A program made the translations under genes and the position numbers. The notes under the pieces are model-generated. The model made no database searches. It was not told the origin of the DNA and worked only from the letters and a program-made list of their open reading frames with translations. Shown here piece by piece: positions 22,876-34,500 of a DNA stretch of 64,000 bases. Every line of letters begins with the position of its first letter. Within the stretch, counting starts at the first letter, position 1. Source of the stretch: Brassica napus (Eukaryota; Streptophyta; Magnoliopsida; Brassicales; Brassicaceae); NCBI RefSeq assembly GCF_020379485.1, contig NC_063452.1, forward strand, positions 51,832,439-51,896,438, read 5' to 3'.

Positions 22876-23855
22876 TCGTCCGTTGATCGCTTTAAACACT
22901 TCTTTTGAGCTCCAAATGCACCCAAATGCCTCCAAGAACTCCATGTGGTACTCCAATACCTGATAAAGACTCATGTATGCAAAATGCAACCTAAACATGG
23001 CTAAATCCTAGTCTATATGATCAAAATGCACATGGGTGAATGGATAAAACAATGTAAATATGCAAGATATCAACTCCCCCAAACTTGTTCTTTACTTGTC
23101 CACAAGTGAACTTTCTAGAACTTATAGGGAGAGAGGTTCGAAGGTGGGAGCTCATAGCCAAAAGAAACACAACTAGCAAACACGATTAGCACACTCTCTT
23201 ATTACACTCTAGCTTCTCTAGGCCTATCTCATCTCCTTTTGTCCCTACACTCATCATCAAGCATCCACACATTCAAATCAACCAACTCTCACATTCATTA
23301 AGCACAAAACATCTAGTGAATTCTTGCAAATGGTCAGTCGGTCCAAGTCATTTGGGTAAGGGAAGACTTTTATTCAAGTGATTCAAAAGGTTCGAAACAT
23401 AAAATCTTTACGGTGGTTTACTCTCGAAACAAGTAGCCTTGACATTGCACATAATATATCTAAGAAAAGGACCAACTCATGCATACAATGCTCAATCTCC
23501 ATTGTTCTACCCTTTTCCCAAACATACAATTACACAATCATTCTCAAATGTCAAACCCAACTCACATCTCTCACCAAAAGATCCTAAGAACATTAACTCC
23601 TTTTCTTTGAAATCTACAAGGGATTTTTCACAACCTCAAAACATTACTTAGCTCCTAACAACTTTGCTAGCCCCATTTTTCTTTCTTTTTCTTTTCTTTT
23701 CATATTTTATGTTTTTTTTTTTTAAATGGGGGCAAAGACTTTTCATAACTTGAGCTAGAGGTTTTTCTACTTATCCCAGTAAGACAATTCACTTAAACAC
23801 AAAGAGTCATTTCTTTTCCTTTTTCATTGCTCCCAAATCATAATCACAACTCTCA

Positions 23856-23872
23856 CCCCCCCCCCCCCCCCC
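23856..23872. repeat. Run of 17 cytosines
   Basis: A homopolymer C run within the retroelement interior. Such runs are unstable and their length in an assembly is unreliable. Confidence 0.9.
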
Positions 23873-23982
23873 ACCTATGGCTAGACAATAGAGTGCCCAA
23901 TCTAGCAATAATGAAGATCAAGCATTGTCGTTCCCGATACTCTCAACATTATGCACATGTAAGACTTTCCGAAGAAGGCCTC

Positions 23983-24986
23983 ACTTATGTGTGAGAAAAT
24001 ACCTTATGTGCGTGAATCCAGCTACCACCACCTAGCCACTCCATTGACAGCCTAATCTCAGTGTAAATTAAAACTGCATCCTCTTTTGTGGCCTCGATAT
24101 ACACTTTGTAATGGTTGCAAATGAGAATTTTCGTCACTCGAGCTTTGCGCTACCCATGTGTAACAAACACTTCAACAAAGTCGTCCAGACTGTACTGTGC
24201 ACAAAGATTTCGAGGAGGAGATGACCTGATTTTGCAAATATCAACTATTGTATGTTTTCCTTCCGCTTCATCACTCAAATTCTGTGAGCTTGTACATCTT
24301 TTGATCATAAATTTTCTTCTACCACCCCCTTGAATCTTTGTAATTACTAATGCTTGGACCCAAATATCTTCACTTTCACTAATTTTACGGGTTATTTCCA
24401 CCAACTTCCCTGTTCTAAACATGTGTTGATTCAATACCTTCAATTCCAAAACAATCATATATAAGCTAAAGCCCTCAACAATTCAAAATTTTAGAACTTA
24501 AACATACAAAGAAAACAATACCTTGTTTTTGCTTTTGACCCATTCAGAGCCGGTCCAATCAGCATGAGGTCTCAGTTGGCTTCTGTTGAGTCTCATTATG
24601 TCTGGTGGATCATCAAAGTAAACCAAAAAACTACCAACTGGCCTTTCAACTATGATAACACCAGTCCACCAACCATCACTAAAATAAGCATCCGCCACCG
24701 ACCCTTCCTTGAATACGACACCTTCATTCAGATACTCTGGCGGGACCGGCCGAATAAAACATCTTTCAATTGTTTCTTTGCAAGGATTTACGCTGTCTTC
24801 GTTGAGCAAAGTTTTGAGCAAAGTTTTGTAACAAACCCGAAGCTTTTCCCCTTTCACTCTCGTCGGATTTTGCTCGAGGATAGCTCTAAACCAAGAACCT
24901 TTGAACCCATCTTCTTTAAGAGAGACTTCTACTTCACAGCCTTTGGCAATGGACAAAAGTTTTCTTTTTTTCTTCAAATTGTTCAT
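23983..24986 (-). pseudogene. Agenet/DUF724-like gene, right-arm copy
   Basis: The frame at 24498-24986 opens MNNLKKKRKLLSIAKGCEVE and continues through GSWFRAILEQ, DAYFSDGWWTGVI and SFLVYFDDPP, an intact first Agenet pair. The next exon (about 24030-24440) gives the second pair (FVEVFVTHG). This copy lacks the frame break seen at 11965 but is cut off downstream by the Gypsy insertion, so it is a 5' fragment. Agenet pairs are readers of histone tails in plant chromatin proteins. A separate promoter is likely upstream at 25000-25560, which matches the left arm's 11050-11620. Confidence 0.65.
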
Positions 24987-25599
24987 CTTTGGTTACTCCT
25001 GAAAACGAAATCAGAAATGCAGAGCACAAAAAAAAACAAAAATCAAGAAAAGAAAGAAAGAAGTTGAATAAATATCAAATGAACGACATGCATCCAACAA
25101 ACTGAAACAAATTGATATTTTAGATAAATCAATTAGGTTCCATACAAAAATTCAATTCGATTTGGAGCGTAGCAAAGAGAAAATTCAATTTGATCTAAAT
25201 TGAATATAAAAAGACAAAAGAGAATACAAAGAATGTAATTGAATTGCCTTTTGCCAAAATCGATTCAAGTTGAATTGAAACTGAAACTGAAACAGATTGA
25301 GATTTTAGGTCAATCAATTAGGTTCCAAACAAAAATTCAATTCTATTTAGAGTGTTGATTCAAAATTGAAGATAAAACTCAATTACCTTTGCCACGATAA
25401 TGATTCAAAATGGGGAAGATCGTTAAGTGTTGATTCTTCTGCTTGGAATTTACGGACATAGAAAAGGATGAAGAAATGATAGAAAAAAAGAAAGCAAAAC
25501 AAACGTGTCGGGGAAGAGGATGAAGACGTGGCGGGGGAAGAGTTAAATTTACTGTTTTGTCATCACTTTGTTAAATGATAAAAAACAGATCAATTGTTG

Positions 25600-25680
25600 A
25601 GATACTGGTTCGAACCCGGGATTCAGACGAAACTGAAGTCTAAAGGCACCTCAACTTACCACTAGACGATATCACATTCT
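25600..25680 (-). mobile_element. tRNA-like head at the right end of the inverted repeat
   Basis: Reverse-orientation partner of 10933-11008, with B-box-like GGTTCGAACC and an A-box-like TCTAGTGGTAAGTTG on the minus strand. It marks the outer end of the duplicated unit. Confidence 0.45.
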
Positions 25681-26049
25681 TGTTACGCATAACACGTTTT
25701 CTAGTATTGGTGTTTACATATCATTATTTTAGTATATAAATATTGTAAACCAATTCATAAGCCTTTCTATATTAGTTATAGACCTTTATAAATTGATTTT
25801 CATAGATTTGTAAGTCTTTATAACTTTTAAATACGCTTTTATATATCCTAAACTCGATTGATTTTACAAGAGGTAAAAAACCAGTTTTATATAAACCTTT
25901 ATATCCTATTTTAGATTCATACCTGCGACGTTTGTTTCAAGCAACTTTCTGCTTCAAGTTTTATGTGTCTTCGTCTTGAGTGATTTTCTATGTAGTTTCA
26001 TTTTCCCCAATAATATTCTCTTCTTCCCTTAGATGCTCTGTACCAGATT

Positions 26050-26314
26050 TTGCTTCTTCATCACATATCTCTTCTTCATTTTCATCAGCTAGTGCACTTC
26101 TTCCATCACCAGAGTTTGCTTCTTCATCACATATCTCTTCTTCATTTTCATCATCTGGTGCACTTTTTCCATCACCAGAGTTTGCTTCTTCAGCAATTGT
26201 ATTTTCTTCATTTCCATCATCTGGTGCATTTTTTTATCACCAGAGTTTGCTTCTTCATCAATTGCATATTCTTCATTTTCATAATCTTGTGCACTTCTTC
26301 TATCACCAGAACTA
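26050..26314 (-). repeat. Four tandem 66-bp units encoding a 22-residue acidic repeat
   Basis: On the minus strand the units translate as EEANSGDGKSAPDDENEEE plus ICD or a variant. The unit is exactly 66 bp, a multiple of three. One unit (near 26227) has lost a base, which shifts the frame. This acidic tail belongs to the DUF1985-type pseudogene. Confidence 0.8.
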
Positions 26315-27822
26315 ACTCCATTCTCACAATCTTATTTGTTTGGTGAACCGTCATTAAACTTCAAAAAAACTAGTGAAATCATTAGAGAGAAATAACACGT
26401 GAAATTTTATAAGTACTTGGTAAAATTCAATTGCTTACCTCAATTCCTAAAACATTCTGGATCACCACTACTCGCTTATCCAAATTACGAACCATTTGGA
26501 TTAGCTTATCAAGTTTCTCGATGTTAGACATGAAATGATCTTTATCTTTTCTTTGCTCCTTATCCTTTAGATACTCTTCATCTTTCTTTTCCTCTTCGTC
26601 TTCACTATGATTCAGATCTTCACCATGCTCTGCATATTTGTCTTTTGTCTTGCGTTGTTGACCTATATCTTCTGTTGCAACAAAAATATCCACAAAACCT
26701 TGCTCCCAATCGCTTCTCTACATTTTGTATCCTTGTTGAACTAATTTCACAACACTGTCAAAGTCAGCATCGTCACTATGTGTTGCCCCCACCAAATGTT
26801 TGTATTCCTCAGCCAATCCAATCACTGTGTTAATAACGTCAACTGGTAGAATAAATAAAACAAATCTATGTAAACCTCATATATATAAATTTATAAGTCC
26901 CTATAAAACTACATTTACAATCTTTTATAAACACATGTCACATTTACCATCTTTTATAAACACACGAATATATTTATAGATGTTTATAAAAAATCACATT
27001 GTTTATCTTCTCCAGCTTTAACACTTCAGTTATTGTCGGAGTGCTTGTTGAGTCCCAATGTAGACACAACGGTTATGAAGAAGAGGATGTCTCGCATGGT
27101 TTTCCCAAAGATATACCAAGCACATGCACTGATGACATTGCCCACAAATTTATGGCTAGCGCAAAACCCTTCACTTCATAACAATCTCCTGCCCGGGAAC
27201 TTGCACTCAAACTTTTTACACTTCTCATCAAGATGTTATAAGAAGTTTTACCCCAAGCCACCTTGGGTAAGCGATAGTTCATATAATGCAGCAACCTATC
27301 TTTCGAAATTTTAGAACTCGGGTTTTCTGCCATAATTACCGCTTCTGTGATTATTGTTGTTCCAAGGGATACTCTTTCTAGTGTTGGCATGCTTCGTGCT
27401 TTCTCTTTAAACATTTCATACAACGTTCTCACTGTAAATTTATAACCCTTGCCCAACATCCAAAGGTATGGCTTCTTCATTATTTTGAACTGCGGCTCTG
27501 TTATTGTTTGATCTTCCTCACAACATAAGCCTATTGTCAGATGAAATTCCCTTTGTGAAAACCTCATAGGCTGGTCCGAGAAAGTAAACCAGAGATCCTC
27601 TCCTTGCGTCAATACTCTTCGCTACATTAGAAAATGGAACAACTCTTTTGAAATTGAACCCACTCCTTTTAACCAGCTTCAAAATGCTCCCAGTGTATCT
27701 TCTACCTTCTCGACATAATCAATCTTTGAGTGATGGATTATCGCTTTGGGATTATCTGGTGGTTCTCTAGCTTCATAAACCCTCCCAGGCAATCTCAAGG
27801 TTGTGCAAAACTCGTTGCTATC

Positions 27823-28085
27823 CAACTGCAATACAAGACAACACTTTTTGAGTTCACGCATCTTATAATTACTTGAAACCCACATTTATAAAGGCTTATA
27901 ATTTTTCAAATAAACTCAATGTTCACTATCGATAATCTTTTTCTTAGATCTAACTGCAATACAAGACAACACTTCTCGAGTTCATGCATCTAAAAAAGAC
28001 TTGAAACCAACATTTATAAAGAGTTATAATTTTTCAAAAACTCAATGTTCACTATCGATACTCTTTCTCTTAGGTCTAACTAGGG
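27823..28085 (-). repeat. Tandem duplication of about 130 bp in an intron
   Basis: CTGCAATACAAGACAACAC occurs at about 27823 and again at about 27953. In both places it is followed by the same run through TTCACTATCGATA and CTTAG. It duplicates the splice-acceptor region of exon 2 of the DUF1985-type pseudogene. Confidence 0.7.
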
Positions 28086-28914
28086 ACATGACAATCCTCA
28101 ACCAATTTCTTCTATTTTCTTATAACAGAAATAACAAATTCAACAAATGACTTAAACAAACAAAAAGATACTCAAATTTAGGAACTTACTTGTTGAGAAT
28201 CGTGAATAGGAGAATCGCGAAGAGGAGAATCATGAAGAGGAGAATCGTAAAGAGAAGACGACATTTTTGAGATGATATTTTGAATCATGTAGTGTGATTA
28301 TTATTGTCGCCTGAGAGAAATGATCTTGGATTCTTCGTCACTGGATGCTCTTTCCAGAGAGACGTCGTGACTCGTGAGAGAGAAGACATTTTTTCGTCGT
28401 CGTCGTGAGAGTGGATGTCGTGAGAGTCGCCGTCACCGTCAATCTCTTCGCCGAGAAAGTAGAATGATTTGTTGTGAGAACCCCAAACCTTATCTCTTTC
28501 CCTTTCTCTGTTAGATCTGGTTTATTTAGGGGGCACTTAAGGTTATTTATTCATTAATGAATGTTATATTTATGAAAATGTTATTTAATGGATGATAAAA
28601 TTGAATAATGGTACTAACAAAAGTGAAAAAGTAAAATTTCCCTTAGATCAAATTTTGTTAATTAATTTTGAATTTATTTTTGAATAATTCTGTAATTTAA
28701 ATTTCTTAATATCCGCATTAATATTTTTTTGGTCAATATCCGGATTAATAATATGTTGACTAAGAAAAAAAAAATGAAATTGACAAAAGGTCACGAGACA
28801 ATCACGTGCCAATACGGAGGAAAGATTCATCTTCTCTGTTCCTCTGACTTTGGCAAAATCTTTGCCCTTTTTTCGACGGGACGGCGGTGAACGTCGACGT
28901 GAAAGAGTACAGCG

Positions 28915-30304
28915 ATGAACTTCCCCACAAGGCTCGCCGAGAAACTCCCCGGAATCTTACCGGTGCCGTCTCATTCTCTCCTGCGTAAAGGTTGTCTTTT
29001 TCAATCCGTTTCACTTGTTTCCTTCCTGTGACCTCATCCTGGTTTCGTGTATTGCTTGTTCGTTAGTTTTCCGATAAGATTGGATACTATCAATGTGAAA
29101 CGTATGTTTCTGGGCTTCTCTTCGTTCGTAATTTCTACTTGAAAATCTCCTCTTTTGTCGGAAACCTTCGTGTCCATTATCTCTAAGAGCTATATAGGAA
29201 CTTTCGTGTCTGAATCCAATATGTGAACTGTTATGGTCAGTGGAAGATGAGAGCTAATGAGCATTCTCTTCTCACGTGTACCAGGAGCTATCATCTCCGA
29301 GTTAAGATTCTTTGCAACTGCTAACCACAGTAGAAGATTGAGATTGGGATTGCAGAAGAATAAGGTTTGGAGTTTGCAGAGAGCAGAACTCTCTGTAGTG
29401 ACCAATTCATGTATAGTTCATCCCGCAACTGAAGCCTATGCACAAGAAGCTATAGAAGCAATCAAATCCGAGAAAGTTATCGCTGTGCCTACCGATACTC
29501 TTTATGGATTCGCCTGTGATGCTTGGTAACAAAGATTAGCTGAATAAGCTTTACATTTAACCAAACTAAACTGTGCTTTGTATAAACATGAAACAGTTCT
29601 TTAGAAGCTGTTAACCGAATCTATGAGATCAAAGGCCGTAAGCTCACAAGCCCGTTAGCCATCTGCGTAGGAGACGTATCAGATATCAAGAGAGTCGCTA
29701 CAACAAACCACTTACCTCACGGTTTGCTCGACTCGCTCTTGCCCGGTCCAGTCACTCTCGTACTTCAACGAGGTTTGCATCTTCTTCTTCTCAACTGTGG
29801 TTGCTTCGATATGATCTCTTTTATGTGAGAATGTTCTTGTGGTGTTTTCAAAACAGGTGAGTCAAGTATTCTTGAAAAGTCGTTAAACCCTGGGATAGAT
29901 ACCATTGGAGTACGTGTTCCCGATAGTGAATTCATCAGAGAAGTATCGAGAGGTTCGGGGAGTGTTTTGGCTCTTACGAGTGCTAATCTAAGCGGTGATA
30001 GAAGCAGCGTTTGCGTGAATGATTTCGAGAATCTTTGGCAGCACTGTGCTTTTGTCTATGATGGTGGTTTGCTTCCGTCGGGTCGTGCGGGGTCAACGAT
30101 AGTTGATTTGAGTAAAGTTGGCAAGTATAAGATCATTAGACCTGGAAGGTATGTGTCATTGAGAGATGTTTTGTTGATCAATGCTTGAGTCTTTGTGAGA
30201 TGATACTTAAGAAGAGTGTTGTTCTTTGTTGTTGTTGATTCAGCGCTAAGGAAGCAACAGTGGCGATTCTTGAGATGTATTTGCTTGAAGAAGAAGACTG
30301 TTAA
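28915..30304 (+). CDS. YrdC/Sua5-domain protein (threonylcarbamoyl-AMP synthase family)
   Basis: Five exons, 28915-28990, 29285-29525, 29597-29772, 29857-30148 and 30244-30304, join in frame to 281 residues. The N terminus (about 70 residues, MNFPTRLAEKLPG then a basic stretch) looks like an organelle-targeting peptide. The YrdC fold begins at EAIEAIKSEKVIAVPTDTLY, with the family's PTDTLYG motif, followed by KSPLA-like KLTSPLAICV, PGPVTLVL, IGVRVPD and TSANLSG. YrdC/Sua5 enzymes make threonylcarbamoyl-AMP from Thr, bicarbonate and ATP for the t6A modification of tRNA. The family is also annotated as DHBP-synthase RibB-like. The downstream Sua5 domain is absent, as in bacterial YrdC. By neighbourhood it is the probable ortholog of At5g60590. 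An alternative start at 29254 would bypass the first exon, but the exon 1-exon 2 join is in phase and is preferred. Confidence 0.88.
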
Positions 30305-31080
30305 CAGAAGAAAGCTGGTTAAGCTTTGATCTGACTTTAAAGAATTTGAAGGTTTTGCTATGTCTCCTTGCTCGATCTTTGCTATTGGTTGTATTGGTTT
30401 GATCATATGTTATAAACAGTGTTGTAAAAGTTGGTCTAGCCGTCCAAAAAAAAATCGGATCTTTGCTAAACGATTTTTAAAAGAATCAGTTTAGGTGTTC
30501 AAAAGTTCGATCTAGTTGCTCTTCTAATCAATAATCTCGTATAAAATGCCTAATTACCGTCTAAACATTTTTTGAACATCGGTTATAGGTTATAGGTTAT
30601 AGCTTATCAGATACATTTGTAATATGAGAAGATTGTTGATTTTGAGCATGTGCAAACTCTAGTTTTAATAGTCAGCATTTGTAATTTAAAGGAATTTGTG
30701 GACTGTTTCATAATTTTCACTAAAATTTTTTATTGGTCCATGTGGAAGATGAAGAAGTTATGGGATGTTAGGTACATCTTTGGGGAAAAAATCATGTAGT
30801 ATTTGTCTAGAAATAGTTGGTAATCTTGTATGAATAATTTCCAATTTGTTTAAGAAAAAACTAATATAGGAAATTTAAAACGTGTAAATTAAATTCACTG
30901 AGGATTTTTTTTATGAAAACTATAAAAGAAAAAAAAAAGATTACATGTTTTAATTACGGGCTGAAAGTTGAAGAAAAGATAATATAAGGCATCAGTTTAC
31001 AATTTAAAAACATTTTAGTTTCCACATGTCTGTGCTCTGTTTTTTTCTCGGCTTGGGTTGGGTCTAAAAAACGTTTATCC
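30305..31080. other. Intergenic DNA between the YrdC and HDS genes
   Basis: 3' flank of one gene and promoter side of the next. AT-rich, with no open frame or element recognised. The HDS leader appears to start near 31080 and to contain an intron ending with the AG at 31524-31525. Confidence 0.5.
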
Positions 31081-31552
31081 ACAGAGTGTTATTTGACAAT
31101 AATGAAGATCAATCAATCCCTCTCAAACTCTTCTCACCACCACTAGTTTCTTGGTCTCTCGAACATTCCCTCTTCTCTTTATTTTTGATTCCTTGTGGTT
31201 GGTTTCTCAGTTGCGTGTTCTTGCCTCGCGCCTGCCTTCAGGTACTGTTTCGTGCAAACTTTTCTCAGAAGTTCATGGGTGTCGAGAAAACGAAGTAAAG
31301 TATTATTCTTTTATGAGAATTGGTTTCTCTGAAACTTAAAAATTTAGTCTTTACTTTTGGATTTCTGATTCAGATTCAGATTTCAGAATTGAAGCAAAAA
31401 GAAAGTTGATTCACCGAGATAAATGAATTGATCTTCCTTTTGTGACTAAACTTGGTGTAAGGAAGAGTTGAATAGATGTGTGTTTTCTAATCACAAGCTG
31501 ATTTTGTTCTGTGTCTATTATGCAGTTACTTTTTGACTCGGTGGGGAAAAAA

Positions 31553-34500
31553 ATGGCGACTGGGGTATTGCCAGCTCCGTTCTCCGGGGTCAACATCTCG
31601 GATTCGAAACTCGGGTTTGGTAAAAGCATGAATATTGTGAGGAGCTTAAGATCTGCTAGGAGAAGAGTTTCAGTGATCCGGAGTTCGAATCAAGGCTCTG
31701 ATCTAGCCGAGCTTCAACCTGCTTCAGAAGGAAGCCCTCTCCTAGGTATTTTCATAACAGATGCATTCAAATTGGCATTTTTAGCTTCAGAGTGATTGAT
31801 TTTTTTTAGGGGGGTTTTGAAGTGCCAAGACAGAAGTACTGCGAGTCATTGCATAAGACGGTGAGAAGGAAGACTCGTACTGTCATGGTTGGAGACGTTG
31901 CCCTTGGCAGCGAACATCCCATAAGGATCCAAACCATGACTACATCCGATACAAAGGATATTGCTGCAACCGTTGAAGAGGTTTTTGAATCTCTCTCTCT
32001 CTCTCTTAGTATCTACTGAATGCATATGCATCAGATACTTGAGTTGTGTTGTTCCATTGACAGACCTTGGTTCTCTTGTTGTAGGTTATGAGAATAGCTG
32101 ATAAAGGAGCTGACATTGTGAGGATCACTGTTCAAGGGAAGAAAGAGGCAGACGCATGCTTTGAAATCAAAGACAAACTTGTTCAGCTTAAGTAAGTTTA
32201 TACCCATACCGAGTATTCTGCTATGTTTTGTGGGTGTTTTGAGTAGTATGAAACTGAACTGTTTTTTTTTACGTGTGTGTGTGTGTTACAGTTATAACAT
32301 CCCCCTTGTGGCGGACATTCATTTTGCTCCTTCTGTAGCCTTGCGTGTAGCTGAATGCTTTGACAAGATCCGCGTCAACCCCGGAAACTTTGGTACACTT
32401 TCTTCTTCTTTTTTTGTCTCTCTCAGTTGTTTCTTCATCTCAAGCACGAATGATTTGTTCTTGCCACTGTAGCGGACAGACGGGCCCAGTTTGAGACGAT
32501 AGAGTACACAGAAGATGAATACCAGAAAGAACTTCAGCATATCGAGCAGGTAGAATTTAAAAAAGCATTTGTGTCTCTTTTTCTTGTAAAGTATTAATCA
32601 GAGTCTAAACCCTCGTTTTTTCCCTTAGGTCTTCACTCCTTTAGTTGAGAAATGCAAAGAGTATGGGAGGGCAATGCGTATAGGGACAAATCACGGAAGT
32701 CTTTCTGACCGCATCATGAGCTATTATGGTGACTCTCCACGAGGAATGGTGAGAAGCCTTTGAAACTGTTTTCTCTTCTTTACCACTTGTAATGTTTGTC
32801 TGATTTGATGAGTTTTTTTTGTCACGACCAGGTTGAATCAGCGTTTGAGTTTGCACGGATATGTCGGAAACTAGACTACCACAACTTCGTTTTCTCGATG
32901 AAAGCTAGCAACCCGGTGATCATGGTCCAGGCCTACCGTTTGCTCGTGGCGGAGATGTATGTTCATGGATGGGATTATCCTCTGCATTTGGGAGTCACTG
33001 AAGCAGGTGAAGGTGAAGACGGACGGATGAAATCTGCTATTGGGATTGGAACGCTTCTTCAGGTACCTCACATTACATAACATAAGAGAAAGACATTTTT
33101 ACTTGTGATCATTCACATAACGTGATGGTTGTTGTACTTGCAGGATGGACTAGGTGACACAATAAGAGTTTCGCTGACTGAGCCACCAGAAGAGGAGATT
33201 GATCCGTGTAAGCGATTGGCCAACCTCGGAACAAATGCTGCTGAGCTTCAACAAGGCGTTGTATGAATGATTTCTTCTTTAGATGCTTCTCTACTATAGT
33301 TTACACTTCACTGTGGCTAATGCAACTCTTTTGTGTGTATTAGGCACCGTTTGAAGAGAAGCATAGGCATTACTTTGATTTTCAGCGTAGGACTGGTGAT
33401 CTACCTGTTCAGAAAGAGGTAAAGACTGTACATTTTGAGGGGAATTAATAAAAAAATGTTATCAATGATTCTTCCTGGAAAATTGTAGGGAGAAGAGGTT
33501 GATTACAGAAACGTACTTCACCGTGATGGTTCTGTTCTGATGACGGTTTCTCTAGATCAACTAAAGGTGAGAGCATTTATAAACACTCTTCTCTTCTTCT
33601 TCTACATTTATATAGGGCAAAATGTAGAACGTATCATTGTCTTTCCTTTCACTTCTTTCCAGGCACCTGAACTCCTCTACAGATCGCTTGCTACAAAGCT
33701 TGTCGTTGGCATGCCATTCAAGGTGGGATGTATGGTTCATTTTATCTTCATGAGAGACGCATCCTGATTCTTTTACTTATCGAGTAATGCTTGTGTAGGA
33801 TCTGGCAACGGTTGATTCCATCTTACTTAGAGAGCTACCACCTGTGGATGATCACGTGGCTGTAAGAATCACCCTTGCTTCTCCATATCGTTTTCTCTAA
33901 AGATCTTATATTGACTGAAAGTAAAACATTGAGTTATGTTTACAGCGTTTGGCTCTTAAACGGTTGATCGATGTAAGTATGGGAGTCATAGCACCTTTAT
34001 CAGAGCAGCTCACAAAGCCATTGCCCAATGCAATGGTTCTTGTCAACCTGAAGGAACTATCTGGTGGTGCTTACAAGCTTCTCCCTGAAGGTGACTCGGA
34101 TAAAAACTTTCCTGACAAAAACCAGCTTTTTTCGGGTTTTCTTAGCATCGGTTATTTCAGGTACACGCTTGGTTGTCTCTGTACGAGGTGATGAGCCATA
34201 CGAGGAGCTTGAAGTACTCAAGAACATCGATGCTACGATGATTCTACATGATGTACCCTTCAATGAAGACAATGTTAGCAGAGTACATGCAGCTCGGAGG
34301 TAATAATATAATAAAAAATTCTCGCCATACAATCTTTTGATGAGCTCAAAGTTATGAGCTAACTGATACTCTTCTTGTCTTTGATTTGTAGACTATTCGA
34401 GTTCCTATCCGAGAATTCAGTTAATTTTCCCGTCATTCACCACATTAACTTCCCAACAGGGATTCACAGGTAAGATAGCCCTCTCCTCAGAACTTTGATA

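Larger units (their letters stand above)
21497..23982 (-). mobile_element. Ty3/Gypsy retrotransposon fragment: complete 3' LTR, polypurine tract and part of the interior
   Basis: Read on the minus strand, an LTR of about 1.58 kb runs from 23072 to 21497, beginning TGATATCTTGC and ending CCTAATATCA (TG...CA with matching ATATCA/TGATAT ends). Just upstream is the purine-rich AAGTTTGGGGGAGT (23073-23086), the usual second-strand primer of Gypsy elements. A further 0.9 kb of non-coding interior follows to 23982, where the host arm resumes. No gag or pol is present. A 143-bp piece of a related LTR lies at 37802-37944, confirming the LTR start. The GC-rich part at 22420-22870 is described separately. 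Confidence 0.8.
15584..25695. repeat. Right arm of the giant inverted repeat, with two later insertions
   Basis: Reverse complement of 10911-15556. It is interrupted between about 17600 and 20880 (extra promoter-like DNA plus a MULE) and between 21497 and 23982 (a Gypsy LTR fragment that also replaced about 0.3 kb of the arm). Both arms carry the same gene pieces, facing each other tail to tail. Confidence 0.9.
25960..28264 (-). pseudogene. Second, diverged DUF1985-type gene, broken
   Basis: Exon 1 (28190-28264) encodes 25 residues with a repeated DSPLH/DSPLR/DSPIH motif and ends at a good GTAAG donor. Exon 2 starts at 27825 (LDSNEFCTTLRLPGR). The DUF1985 core is open at 27073-27612 and includes DLWFTFSDQPMRFSQREFHL. 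The link between these parts contains TGA and TAG stops near 27610-27675 with signs of a frameshift, so the copy is not translatable as it stands. Further exons give a charged segment (26427-26693) and an acidic repeat tail (26050-26314). It resembles the genes in the inverted repeat but is clearly older and more diverged, indicating several insertions of this transposon class. Confidence 0.65.

Noticed and set aside
22356..22963. Overlapping open frames of 111-129 codons on both strands
   Set aside because: They are created by the GAGCGACC/GTCGCTC word array in the Gypsy LTR. The translations are repetitive Arg/Ser/Glu strings on both strands with no domain.
29967..30188. Separate 73-codon gene
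   Set aside because: It is exon 4 of the YrdC gene read on into the following intron. The true splice at 30148 joins to the last exon at 30244.
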